From positions 128,925 to 192,924 of the forward strand of contig NZ_MAIQ01000005.1 of assembly GCF_001678845.1 (NCBI RefSeq): a DNA stretch of 64,000 bases, written 5' to 3'. A model generated the notes under the pieces. It did no database searches. It saw nothing but the letters and a program-made list of their open reading frames with translations, and was not told the origin of the DNA. The stretch is from Christensenella intestinihominis (GTDB lineage: Bacteria > Bacillota > Clostridia > Christensenellales > Christensenellaceae). The stretch's first letter is position 1; the number at the start of each line of letters is the position of its first letter. Shown here in pieces: positions 17,103 through 24,534 of this stretch. The position numbers and the translations under genes were made by a program.

Positions 17103-17989
17103 GTTTCATTATCGGCGTAAGGTTTGCCGAAGTAGGAAAGATATATTATTTCGATCCAGGCAAGCTGGAACTACAATTAAATGATAAAGTTATCGTTGAA
17201 ACCGCACGGGGCATGGAATTTGGCGAGGTAGTCCTCGCGCCGCGCGAGGTGGAGGAGAGCCAGGTCACAAAGCCGCTCAAAAAGGTATTGCGCAAGGCGG
17301 ATGAAAAGGATATCCGGAAAATCGAGACAAACCGGCAAAAAGAGCGGGAAGCCTTCCGGACCTGCAACGAACAGATTGCAAAGCATAAGATGGATATGAA
17401 GCTGATCGACGTTGAATACACGTTTGACGGCAACAAAATCATCTTCTATTTTACCGCGGAGGGCCGGGTTGATTTCCGGGAGCTTGTGAAGGATTTGGCC
17501 TCGGTTTTCAAAACGCGGATCGAGCTCCGGCAAATCGGCGTGCGCGACGAAGCAAAGAAAATAGGCGGCCTCGGGCCGTGCGGCCGCCCGTGCTGCTGCA
17601 GCGCGTTTTTAGGGGATTTCCAGCCGGTTTCAATCAAGATGGCAAAGGAACAGGGGCTGTCCCTTTCCCCGACGAAAATCAGCGGGCTGTGCGGCAGGCT
17701 GATGTGCTGCCTTAATTACGAGCAGGAGCATTACCATGATATGTGCCGCAGGCTGCCGCGTACCGGCCATACCGTAAAAACCCCGGACGGGCAGGGCGAA
17801 GTGGCGGATACGAACGCGCTTACCGGAAAAGTAAAGGTGAAAATGCCCCTTGAAGACGGGACATTTGAATATGTAAGTTATGATTATTCCGAGATTCGCG
17901 TGAAGGACGCGGGGCCCAGAAAAGGCAAAAAGAAGGAAGGGAAAGACTCCGGCGCGAATGAGGAAATAAAATCGCCGGAAGGCAAATAA
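17099..17989 (+). CDS. ricT: PSP1-domain protein RicT (YaaT)
   Basis: 296 residues from the ATG at 17099, with GGAGG just upstream; it overlaps holB by four bases. PSP1 C-terminal domain. The clustered cysteines C161, C165-167, C198, C203 and C204 (GPCGRPCCCS; GLCGRLMCC) are those that bind a 4Fe-4S cluster in the RicAFT (Y) complex of Bacillus, which supports RNase Y-dependent mRNA maturation and phosphorelay control. I see no ricA or ricF here. The C terminus is a Lys/Glu-rich tail. A ferredoxin gene follows directly, which may or may not be functionally related. Confidence 0.9.
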   Translation: MSFIIGVRFAEVGKIYYFDPGKLELQLNDKVIVETARGMEFGEVVLAPREVEESQVTKPLKKVLRKADEKDIRKIETNRQKEREAFRTCNEQIAKHKMDMKLIDVEYTFDGNKIIFYFTAEGRVDFRELVKDLASVFKTRIELRQIGVRDEAKKIGGLGPCGRPCCCSAFLGDFQPVSIKMAKEQGLSLSPTKISGLCGRLMCCLNYEQEHYHDMCRRLPRTGHTVKTPDGQGEVADTNALTGKVKVKMPLEDGTFEYVSYDYSEIRVKDAGPRKGKKKEGKDSGANEEIKSPEGK

Positions 17990-17994
17990 AACTA

Positions 17995-18023
17995 TTGCTT
18001 TTTTATGGGTGGATAGGTAGAAT
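17995..18023 (+). promoter_or_regulatory. Promoter of the ferredoxin gene
   Basis: TTGCTT (17995-18000), 17 bases, TAGAAT (18018-18023), about 30 bases before the ATG. Confidence 0.55.
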
Positions 18024-18054
18024 AGAGTTGTATTAAGTATGGAGGTGAAAGGAC

Positions 18055-18225
18055 ATGGCATACAAAATTTCGGACGCTTGCATCTCTTGCGGAGCTTGCG
18101 CGGCAGATTGCCCGGTAAACGCGATTTCCGACGGCGGCGATCAGTATCAAATCAATGCCGATGAGTGCATCGATTGCGGCGCTTGTGCTGCTACGTGCCC
18201 TGTGGAAGCGATTTCCGAGGCGTAA
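18055..18225 (+). CDS. 2[4Fe-4S] ferredoxin, clostridial type
   Basis: 56 residues, starting MAYKISDACISCG after GGAGGTGAAAGGAC. Two C-x2-C-x2-C-x3-C-P motifs are complete (C9, C12, C15, C19 and C38, C41, C44, C48), giving two low-potential 4Fe-4S clusters. It is a cytoplasmic electron carrier for pyruvate:ferredoxin oxidoreductase, hydrogenase and radical SAM enzymes. It has its own promoter and a terminator, so it is probably a highly expressed single-gene unit. Its place between ricT and trmN6 breaks the Bacillus-like gene order, where yabA would stand. Confidence 0.96.
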   Translation: MAYKISDACISCGACAADCPVNAISDGGDQYQINADECIDCGACAATCPVEAISEA

Positions 18226-18252
18226 GCGAAAGTAGACAACACCAAATAAAAG

Positions 18253-18279
18253 AGACCTGCTTTTGCGGGTCTTTTTTTT
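18253..18279 (+). terminator. Terminator of the ferredoxin gene
   Basis: AGACCTGC (18253-18260), loop TTTT, GCGGGTCT (18265-18272), followed by a T-run. Confidence 0.9.
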
Positions 18280-18309
18280 GCGGGTTTTCCCCGGAAGGGG
18301 AAACGGGTA

Positions 18310-18325
18310 TGGTATAATACACACA
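18310..18325 (+). promoter_or_regulatory. Extended -10 promoter of trmN6, giving a leaderless mRNA
   Basis: TGGTATAAT (hexamer 18313-18318) ends six bases before the ATG at 18325. The expected start of transcription coincides with the ATG, and no ribosome binding site exists between them. Confidence 0.6.
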
Positions 18326-19047
18326 TGGAACGAATTGACGACCTTCAACTGAAAGGCCTTTCCATCATACAGGACCCGGAGCTGTTTTGCTTCGGGACGG
18401 ATGCGGTGCTGCTGGCGGATTTTGTGCGCCTGAAAAAGAATGCGCGCGTGGCCGACCTCGGCACGGGCACGGGGATTATTCCCTTGCTTTTGTACGGGCG
18501 CAGGGAGGATATTTCCGTGCAGGCGCTCGAGCTGCAGGAACCCCTTTGCGCCCTCGCGCGCCGCAGTGTGGAAAGGAACGGCCTTACGGCCCGGATCAAA
18601 ATTATCCACGGGGATATTAAGGAAGCGCGCGGCCTGCTTACGGGCGACTTTGACGCAGTGGTTTCAAACCCGCCGTACGAAAAGGAAAATGCGGGTATCG
18701 GCAGCAAAACGCAGTCCCACCGGCTTGCGCGGTTCGAAGTTGCCGTTACGTTTCCGCAGCTTTGTATTTCGGCGCGCGCGCTCCTGCGCTCGGGAGGGCG
18801 GTTTTATTGCATCCACCGGGCGTCGCGCGTGGCGGAGCTTCTTGCCGTGCTGCGCGAAAGCAGGCTGGAGCCCAAGGAACTCCGGTTTGTCCATAGCTTT
18901 GCGGATCGGCCTGCCGCCCAGGTTTTGATTTCGGCGGTAAAGGACGGAAATGAAGGAATCGAGGTTCTTCCGCCGCTGATTGTGTACGGCAGGGACGGAA
19001 GCGAGACGGAAGAAATCAGGAAAATATACCATCGGGATGGAATTTAA
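18325..19047 (+). CDS. trmN6: tRNA1(Val) (adenine-37-N6)-methyltransferase family protein (YabB-like)
   Basis: 240 residues. SAM-binding motif I ADLGTGTGIIPLLL and the N6-adenine methylase motif NPPY (VVSNPPYEKENAG) are clear. It belongs to the TrmN6/YfiC family, known to methylate A37 of tRNA-Val in Escherichia coli; yabB is the Bacillus homologue at the same place before rsmI. One base separates its stop from the rsmI start, so the two form an operon. The GIY-YIG gene yazA that lies between them in Bacillus is absent. Confidence 0.88.
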   Translation: MERIDDLQLKGLSIIQDPELFCFGTDAVLLADFVRLKKNARVADLGTGTGIIPLLLYGRREDISVQALELQEPLCALARRSVERNGLTARIKIIHGDIKEARGLLTGDFDAVVSNPPYEKENAGIGSKTQSHRLARFEVAVTFPQLCISARALLRSGGRFYCIHRASRVAELLAVLRESRLEPKELRFVHSFADRPAAQVLISAVKDGNEGIEVLPPLIVYGRDGSETEEIRKIYHRDGI

Positions 19048-19048
19048 A

Positions 19049-19894
19049 ATGAATTGTGGAAAACTGGCGCTTGTGGCGACTCCAATTGGGAACCTCGGGG
19101 ATATTACATTGCGCGCTCTCGAGGCGCTGCGGCAGGCGGACGTGATTGCGGCGGAAGACACCCGGCGGACGGTAAAGCTGCTGAACCATTACGGGATCAA
19201 AAACAAATTGGTGAGCTTTCACGAATACAGCAAAGAAGCGCGCTTTGAGGAAATTATCGGCTTTCTGACCGGGGGGAAAAATGTAGCTCTCGTTTCGGAT
19301 GCGGGAACGCCCGTTATTTCCGATCCCGGATACGAACTTGTCCGGCGGTGCATCGCAAAGGGAATTGAAGTGGAAAGTATCCCGGGGGCGTGCGCCGCGA
19401 TTACGGCGGTGACGCTTTCCGGGATGGACTGCTCGCGTTTTATGTTCTGGGGGTTCCTGAATCAAAAGCAGGCGGCTCGCCGGAGGGAATTAGAGGAAAT
19501 ACGGGAAAAAGGCGTCCCCTGCGTTGTCTATGAAAGCCCCAACCGCATCCTGAAGCTGCTTGCGGATATGTGCGATGTGTGCGGGGAAGATACGCCCGTG
19601 TGCGTATGCCGCGAACTTACGAAACTCCACGAGGAAAGCCTGCGCATGACCGCGAAGGAGGCATGGGCCGCGCTTGGGCGGCGGGAGGCCATAAAAGGGG
19701 AGTTTGCGGTGGTTTTTTATCCTCCGGCCGCCTCCGGGGAAAGCCTTTCGGAAGAACAAATCGCGCGGGAAGTGGAACAGAGGATCAAAAACGGAATGAC
19801 GAAAAAATCCGCGGCGGCGGCTGTGGCCGCGGAATATGGGCTTCCCAAAAACAAAGTTTACGGAATTGCGCTCGAAAGCGGAAAACGCGGATAA
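19049..19894 (+). CDS. rsmI: 16S rRNA (cytidine-1402-2'-O)-methyltransferase
   Basis: 281 residues. Tetrapyrrole-methylase fold with VATPIGNLGDITLRALEAL, AAEDTRRTVKLLNHYGI, SDAGTPVISDPGYELVR and IPGACAAITA, all RsmI blocks. It ribose-methylates C1402 in the 30S decoding centre. I chose ATG 19049 rather than 19037 because GGGATGG at 19034-19040 gives the right spacing and it clears the trmN6 stop. No terminator is evident after it; a 4-codon minigene-like string (19919-19933) follows. Confidence 0.93.
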   Translation: MNCGKLALVATPIGNLGDITLRALEALRQADVIAAEDTRRTVKLLNHYGIKNKLVSFHEYSKEARFEEIIGFLTGGKNVALVSDAGTPVISDPGYELVRRCIAKGIEVESIPGACAAITAVTLSGMDCSRFMFWGFLNQKQAARRRELEEIREKGVPCVVYESPNRILKLLADMCDVCGEDTPVCVCRELTKLHEESLRMTAKEAWAALGRREAIKGEFAVVFYPPAASGESLSEEQIAREVEQRIKNGMTKKSAAAAVAAEYGLPKNKVYGIALESGKRG

Positions 19895-19959
19895 ATCAGT
19901 GCGAAAGGGGTGGATTTCATGAAAATCGCATAAGAAACGCATTTTCGTGAGCAGTACAC

Positions 19960-19988
19960 TTGTATTTCACTCGAAAATATAGTAAAAT
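19960..19988 (+). promoter_or_regulatory. Promoter of the comB-like gene
   Basis: TTGTAT (19960-19965), 17 bases, TAAAAT (19983-19988), 33 bases before the ATG. Confidence 0.55.
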
Positions 19989-20020
19989 AAGGCATCATAC
20001 AACATAGGCAAGGGGTAATT

Positions 20021-20737
20021 ATGAAAGTAGTATGTTCGGCGGTCTTTCGGGACCTTCCAATCCATGAATTGCAAGACAGGACGGCTGTAATGGTAGATGC
20101 GCTTCGCGCGTCCGCGACCATCATTACGGCAATTTCAAACGGGTGTGACAGGGTGGTTCCCACCAGCGAAGCGAATGAAGCCGCCGCGATCAAAAAGATT
20201 TCGGAAGGCAACGTTCTTTTGTGCGGCGAAATTGCGGCGCAGAAGGTGGGCGGGTTTGACCTTGGAAACTCGCCGCTGGAATATACGCAGAACGTTGTAC
20301 AGGATATGGTTATCCTGTATTCCACCTCCAATGGTTCCGTTGCCGTCAAAGAATTGGCGGCTGCGTCCGATATCCTGGTCGGCACGTTTATCAACGCGCA
20401 GGCGGTTGCAAAAAAGGCGTTGTCCCTCGAAAATGATATTACCTTGGTTTGCGCGGGCACAAAACGGAAATTCTCGATGGACGACATTATTGCAATGGGC
20501 TGCATTCTCGACCGAATGCTGAAGCTCGACGATACGCTCGAGCTTGATGATATGGGAAGAGTCGCCCTGAAATTATACCACGACGCAAACCACGATATCC
20601 TCGGCGCGCTGGAGGGCAGTACGCAGTTTGAATATCTGAAACAGCTTAAGCTGTATGACGATCTGGAGTATTGCACGCGGGAGGATATGTTCGATGTCGT
20701 TCCGGTATACCAGGAAGGAGTTATCATCAAAGGGTAA
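20021..20737 (+). CDS. ComB-family protein (2-phosphosulfolactate phosphatase family)
   Basis: 238 residues that follow the ComB fold throughout: VMVDALRASATIITAISNG near residue 23, LLCGEIAAQKVGGFDLGNSP near 67-86 and LYSTSNGSVAVKEL near 100. In methanogens ComB removes phosphate from 2-phosphosulfolactate in coenzyme M synthesis. Clostridia make no coenzyme M as far as is known, so the true substrate here is open. It stands alone, with its own promoter and terminator, between rsmI and metG. Ribosome binding site AAGGGGT. Confidence 0.85.
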   Translation: MKVVCSAVFRDLPIHELQDRTAVMVDALRASATIITAISNGCDRVVPTSEANEAAAIKKISEGNVLLCGEIAAQKVGGFDLGNSPLEYTQNVVQDMVILYSTSNGSVAVKELAAASDILVGTFINAQAVAKKALSLENDITLVCAGTKRKFSMDDIIAMGCILDRMLKLDDTLELDDMGRVALKLYHDANHDILGALEGSTQFEYLKQLKLYDDLEYCTREDMFDVVPVYQEGVIIKG

Positions 20738-20759
20738 CCCGGCCGGAAGAAATTCCAGG

Positions 20760-20788
20760 GCACAGTCTGCATGGGCTGTGCCTTTTCT
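20760..20788 (+). terminator. Terminator of the comB-like gene
   Basis: GGCACAG (20760-20766) pairs with CTGTGCC (20777-20783) and is followed by TTTT. Confidence 0.75.
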
Positions 20789-20832
20789 GTTCACGGCGTG
20801 CGCTTCCGCCGCGTGAAAAGCGGGGCGCCGTA

Positions 20833-20861
20833 TTGAAAAGAATGCCGCAAAAAGCTATAAT
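20833..20861 (+). promoter_or_regulatory. Promoter of metG
   Basis: TTGAAA (20833-20838), 17 bases, TATAAT (20856-20861), about 31 bases before the metG ATG. There is no room for a T-box leader. Confidence 0.75.
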
Positions 20862-20892
20862 GAAAACTATGCTGAAAAAAGGAGCCACGGAA

Positions 20893-22824
20893 ATGAGCGA
20901 AAAATTTTATATTACCACACCGATTTATTACCCGAGCGATAAGCTGCATATCGGGCATGCATACTGCACAACGGCCGCAGACAGCATTGCGCGCTTCAAG
21001 CGCCAGACGGGTTATGACGTTATGTTCCTCACGGGGACGGACGAGCACGGCCAGAAAATTGAAAAGATTGCAACCGAAAAAGGCATGTCGCCCAAAGAAT
21101 ATGTGGACGGCGTGGTGGCGCAGATCAAGGATTTGTGGAAGCTGATGGATATCACAAACGACGATTTCATCCGCACGACGGATAAGCGCCACGAGGAATG
21201 CGTGCAGAAAATTTTCCAAAAGCTCTATGACCAGGGCGATATCTATAAAAGCGAATATGAAAGCTGGTATTGTACGCCGTGCGAGGCGTTTTGGACGGAC
21301 CGCCAGCTTGTGGACGGGAAATGCCCGGATTGCGGGCGCGAGGTCCATAAAGTAAAAGAGGAAAGCTATTTTTTCCGTGCGTCGAAATATGCGGACCGGC
21401 TGATCCGGTATATCGAGGATAACCCGGAATTTATCCAGCCCGAATCCCGTAAAAATGAAATGCTCAACAATTTCCTGCGCCCCGGGCTCGAAGACCTGTG
21501 CGTATCCCGCTCATCCTTCAAATGGGGCATCCCCGTTCCGTTTGACAAGGAGCACGTGATGTATGTCTGGATCGACGCGCTGTCCAACTATATTTCCGCG
21601 CTCGGATACCTTTCGGACGACGACAGCAAATTCCAAAAGTATTGGCCGGCGGATTTGCATTTGGTGGGGAAGGAAATCGTGCGTTTCCATACGATCACCT
21701 GGCCGACGATCCTGATGGCGCTGGGGCTGCCGCTTCCGAAGCGGGTTTACGGCCACGGATGGCTCACCCTGCAAGGCGGGAAAATGAGCAAGAGCCGCGG
21801 AAACGTGGTAGACCCGGTGGTGCTCGTAGGACGCTATGGCGTGGACGCCATTCGTTATTTCCTGATGAGGGAGGCGCCGCTCGGCAGCGACCTCATGTTC
21901 TCGAATGAGCTCCTGCTTTCGCGGATCAACGCCGATCTCGCAAACGACCTCGGCAACCTGCTCTCGCGCACGGTGGCGATGGTCGGCAAGTATTTTGGCG
22001 GGGAAGTGCCGCAGGCGGGCGGGGAAGAGCCCGAAGACAGGGAACTGGTTGGTTTTGCCGAAGCGTTGCCCGCAAAGGTGGATGGGCTCGTGAGCGAATG
22101 GAGGGTGTCCGAGGCCCTGACCGAAATCTGGCAGTATATCGGTATGCTGAATAAATACATTGATATTACAATGCCGTGGGCGCTTGCGAAGGACGAAACG
22201 AAAAAGGAGCGCCTTGGAAGCGTAATGTATCATCTGGCGGAGGGGCTTCGCATCGTAAGCGTGCTCATCGAAAGCGTTATGCCGCAGACGGCCGTGAAAA
22301 TGAGGAGGCAGCTCGGTGTGGAGGGAAGGCCGGAGCTTACGAACTGGGAAAGCGTCGGCAGCTATGGCCGGCTTCCGGCGGGAACACATGTGGAAAAGGG
22401 AGAGGCAATTTTCCCGCGGATCGATATCGAAAAAGAGCTTGCGGAGCTGGATAAGCTGATGGCTGCGGCGCAAACGGAAAAAGAGCCGGAACAGAAAGAG
22501 GAAACGCCGCAGATTACGATCGACGAGTTTAAGAAGATACAGCTGAAAACCGCTCTTGTGACGGCATGTGAAAACCTCGAGGGATCGGATAAGCTTTTAA
22601 AACTGACGGTGAAATGCGGGGAAGAGACCAGGACTATCGTTTCCGGAATCCGGGAAAGCTTTACCGCGGGGGAAATGGTCGGGAAAACGGTTGTGATTGT
22701 CGCCAACCTGAAGCCCGCAAAGCTGCGCGGCACGCTTTCGGAGGGAATGATCCTCGCCGTGGGGGATAATCCGGAGATCGCACTTGTGACGGCCGATGCA
22801 AAGGATGGAATGATCGTTGGATAA
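20893..22824 (+). CDS. metG: Methionyl-tRNA synthetase
   Basis: 643 residues from ATG 20893 with GGAG eight bases upstream; the in-frame extension back to 20671 crosses the promoter. HIGH (residues 19-22), KMSKSRGN, and the zinc pair CTPC...CPDC are all present. The C-terminal 110 residues form the EMAP/Trbp111 tRNA-binding domain (IDEFKKIQLKTALVTACENL). It charges tRNA-Met for initiation and elongation. It is the first gene of a metG-tatD-radical SAM unit, the Bacillus metS-yabD order. Confidence 0.96.
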   Translation: MSEKFYITTPIYYPSDKLHIGHAYCTTAADSIARFKRQTGYDVMFLTGTDEHGQKIEKIATEKGMSPKEYVDGVVAQIKDLWKLMDITNDDFIRTTDKRHEECVQKIFQKLYDQGDIYKSEYESWYCTPCEAFWTDRQLVDGKCPDCGREVHKVKEESYFFRASKYADRLIRYIEDNPEFIQPESRKNEMLNNFLRPGLEDLCVSRSSFKWGIPVPFDKEHVMYVWIDALSNYISALGYLSDDDSKFQKYWPADLHLVGKEIVRFHTITWPTILMALGLPLPKRVYGHGWLTLQGGKMSKSRGNVVDPVVLVGRYGVDAIRYFLMREAPLGSDLMFSNELLLSRINADLANDLGNLLSRTVAMVGKYFGGEVPQAGGEEPEDRELVGFAEALPAKVDGLVSEWRVSEALTEIWQYIGMLNKYIDITMPWALAKDETKKERLGSVMYHLAEGLRIVSVLIESVMPQTAVKMRRQLGVEGRPELTNWESVGSYGRLPAGTHVEKGEAIFPRIDIEKELAELDKLMAAAQTEKEPEQKEETPQITIDEFKKIQLKTALVTACENLEGSDKLLKLTVKCGEETRTIVSGIRESFTAGEMVGKTVVIVANLKPAKLRGTLSEGMILAVGDNPEIALVTADAKDGMIVG

Positions 22825-23593
22825 GAAGGAAATGCTTTTTGATACGCACGTCCATCTCCTGGACGAACGCTTTGACGGCGACCGGGAAGAGGTTGTCGCC
22901 CAGCTTACAGGGCACGGAGTGGGGAACGTGGTGGAAGCGTCCTCCGACCTCGAAAACAGCGTCTGCGCCGCGGCGTTCGCGCGGGAGCACGATATTGTGC
23001 ATGCGGCGGTGGGAATCCATCCGCACAGCGCCGGGGAATGGGACGGGCATACGGAAGAAGAACTGCGGACCCTGCTGCAGGAGCCCAAGGTGGTTGCGGT
23101 CGGGGAAATCGGGCTTGATTATCATTACGATTTCTCACCGCGTGAAAAGCAAAAAGAGGTATTTGAAAAGCAGATACGCCTTGCGCTGGATGTGGATATG
23201 CCCATTGTGGTGCACAGCCGCGAAGCAACGGCGGACACGCTGGAAATCCTGAAAAAATACCCGGGTGTACGGGGGGAACTGCACTGTTTTTCAGGGAGCG
23301 CGGAAACAGCCGTGGAGCTGGTGAAAATGGGCTTTTATATTGCGTTCGGCGGGGCGTTGACCTTTAAAAACGCCCGGAAAACGATTGAGGCGGCGCGGGC
23401 CGTTCCGACGGAGCGTTTGCTGGTCGAGACGGACTGCCCCTATATGACGCCCGTCCCCTTCCGGGGCAAGCGAAACGAGCCGGCCTATGTGAGGTATGCG
23501 GCGGAGAAGCTTGCGGAGGTAAAGGAAGTGCCGGTGGAAGAAATCGTTCGTGTCACAGAGGAAAACGCAAAACGGTTTTTCGGGCTTGCATAA
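22817..23593 (+). CDS. tatD: TatD-family metal-dependent nuclease (YabD-like)
   Basis: 258 residues. TIM-barrel amidohydrolase fold with FDTHVHLLD, GEIGLDYHYD, VVHSREA, HCFSGS and VETDCPYMTP, covering all metal ligands (His pair, Glu, two His, Asp). TatD proteins are 3'-5' exonucleases, linked to DNA repair and tRNA quality control. The TTG start at 22817 overlaps the metG stop by 8 bases and has AAGGA at 22801-22805; an ATG at 22832 is a weaker alternative because its purine run is too close. Confidence 0.92.
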   Translation: MDKKEMLFDTHVHLLDERFDGDREEVVAQLTGHGVGNVVEASSDLENSVCAAAFAREHDIVHAAVGIHPHSAGEWDGHTEEELRTLLQEPKVVAVGEIGLDYHYDFSPREKQKEVFEKQIRLALDVDMPIVVHSREATADTLEILKKYPGVRGELHCFSGSAETAVELVKMGFYIAFGGALTFKNARKTIEAARAVPTERLLVETDCPYMTPVPFRGKRNEPAYVRYAAEKLAEVKEVPVEEIVRVTEENAKRFFGLA

Positions 23594-23623
23594 GGTTTAT
23601 CGTAAAAAGGAAAGAAAAACAAT

Positions 23624-24244
23624 TTGCGCGTTGTGTACGTGCGGAAATGGAAAATAGTTTTGGATACGTATATTTACAAAATAGGGGACAAAAATTATAT
23701 TAACCTGACGAACCGGTGTACCAATGATTGTGAGTTCTGCGTGCGCAGGACGGAAAAAGGGGTCGCGGGATATGAACTCTGGATGGAGAAGGAGCCTACG
23801 GCGCAGGATATTATCGACCTGCTGGACAAGGACCGGACAGACGTTGTGTTTTGCGGCTATGGCGAACCGACAATCAAAATCGACGAGTTAAAAGAAATTG
23901 CCGCATATGTTAAAAATTACGGCGGACATACGCGGATCAATACGAACGGGCATGCGAGCGTCTATCACGGACGGGATATTGCAAAAGAGCTTGTGGGCCT
24001 GATTGACGAGGTGTCGATCAGCCTCAATGAAGCGGATGCAAAGAAATATGAAAAGGTTGTACACAGCCGTTATGGGGAAGACGGATTTCGCTATATGCTC
24101 AATTTTGCCAGGGATTGCGTGAAATACGGTATCAAAACCACACTTTCGGTGGTGGACGTCATCAGCCCGGAGGATATCGAAACCTGCCGTAAAATTGCGG
24201 AGGATATCGGCGCTCATTTCCGTGTCCGGCATTATATCGCTTAA
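23624..24244 (+). CDS. TatD-linked radical SAM protein
   Basis: 206 residues if started at TTG 23624; a TTG at 23660 would give a protein starting at DTYIYKIGDK, closer to homologues, so the start is uncertain. The C-x3-C-x2-C cluster motif is CTNDCEFC, followed by GYGEPTIKIDEL (the GGE-type SAM motif). It matches the small family of radical SAM proteins found next to tatD (TIGR04038), whose reaction is unknown. The gene lies 30 bases after tatD in the same operon. It has no extra C-terminal Cys cluster and ends soon after the barrel. Confidence 0.85.
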   Translation: MRVVYVRKWKIVLDTYIYKIGDKNYINLTNRCTNDCEFCVRRTEKGVAGYELWMEKEPTAQDIIDLLDKDRTDVVFCGYGEPTIKIDELKEIAAYVKNYGGHTRINTNGHASVYHGRDIAKELVGLIDEVSISLNEADAKKYEKVVHSRYGEDGFRYMLNFARDCVKYGIKTTLSVVDVISPEDIETCRKIAEDIGAHFRVRHYIA

Positions 24245-24305
24245 GCGGAACGCCTGCCGCCTTTGCCCGGTCATATTTCCGATGCCAGAAATGCGGGAAT
24301 TTAAA

Positions 24306-24440
24306 AGTATACCTTAGAATACTTGTAATATTTAATGTTTTGTTTATAATAAATCATAGGAAAACCGCTTCCTCAATGGAAACGGCAGATAGGATGACCC
24401 CCAAAAAGGCCGTACATAAAGGTATACTTTAGAATATACC
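24306..24440 (+). promoter_or_regulatory. Promoter with two copies of a palindromic motif, upstream of the GGDEF-EAL gene
   Basis: The motif GTATACCTTAGAATAC (24307-24322) abuts the promoter TTGTAA (24323-24328), 16 bases, TATAAT (24345-24350). A second copy, GTATACTTTAGAATATAC (24422-24439), lies about 65 bases into the leader; its arms GGTATA/TATACC pair perfectly around CTTTAGAA. Between them is a hairpin (about 24365-24385, CCGCTTCC/GGAAACGG). The paired copies suggest an operator with DNA looping. The regulator is unknown. Confidence 0.55.
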
Positions 24441-24534
24441 GGGAAAAATGACGGCGAAACTTTCCGGGGCAAAAATGTACTCTATGCTCCTGGAAAAAGC
24501 AGGCCTGCAGGGCATCTGGCGGAAGGGAAACCGT

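Noticed and set aside
19919-19933. Four-codon ORF MKIA with a good ribosome binding site after rsmI
   Set aside because: The comB promoter lies downstream of it, no terminator or attenuator follows, and such minigenes occur by chance.
20738-20892. T-box upstream of metG
   Set aside because: The metG promoter is only about 30 bases before the start, leaving no room for a T-box.
24351-24534. Possible c-di-GMP riboswitch in the leader of the GGDEF-EAL gene
   Set aside because: The conserved core of the class I and II c-di-GMP riboswitches is not visible; only one small hairpin and a DNA palindrome are seen.
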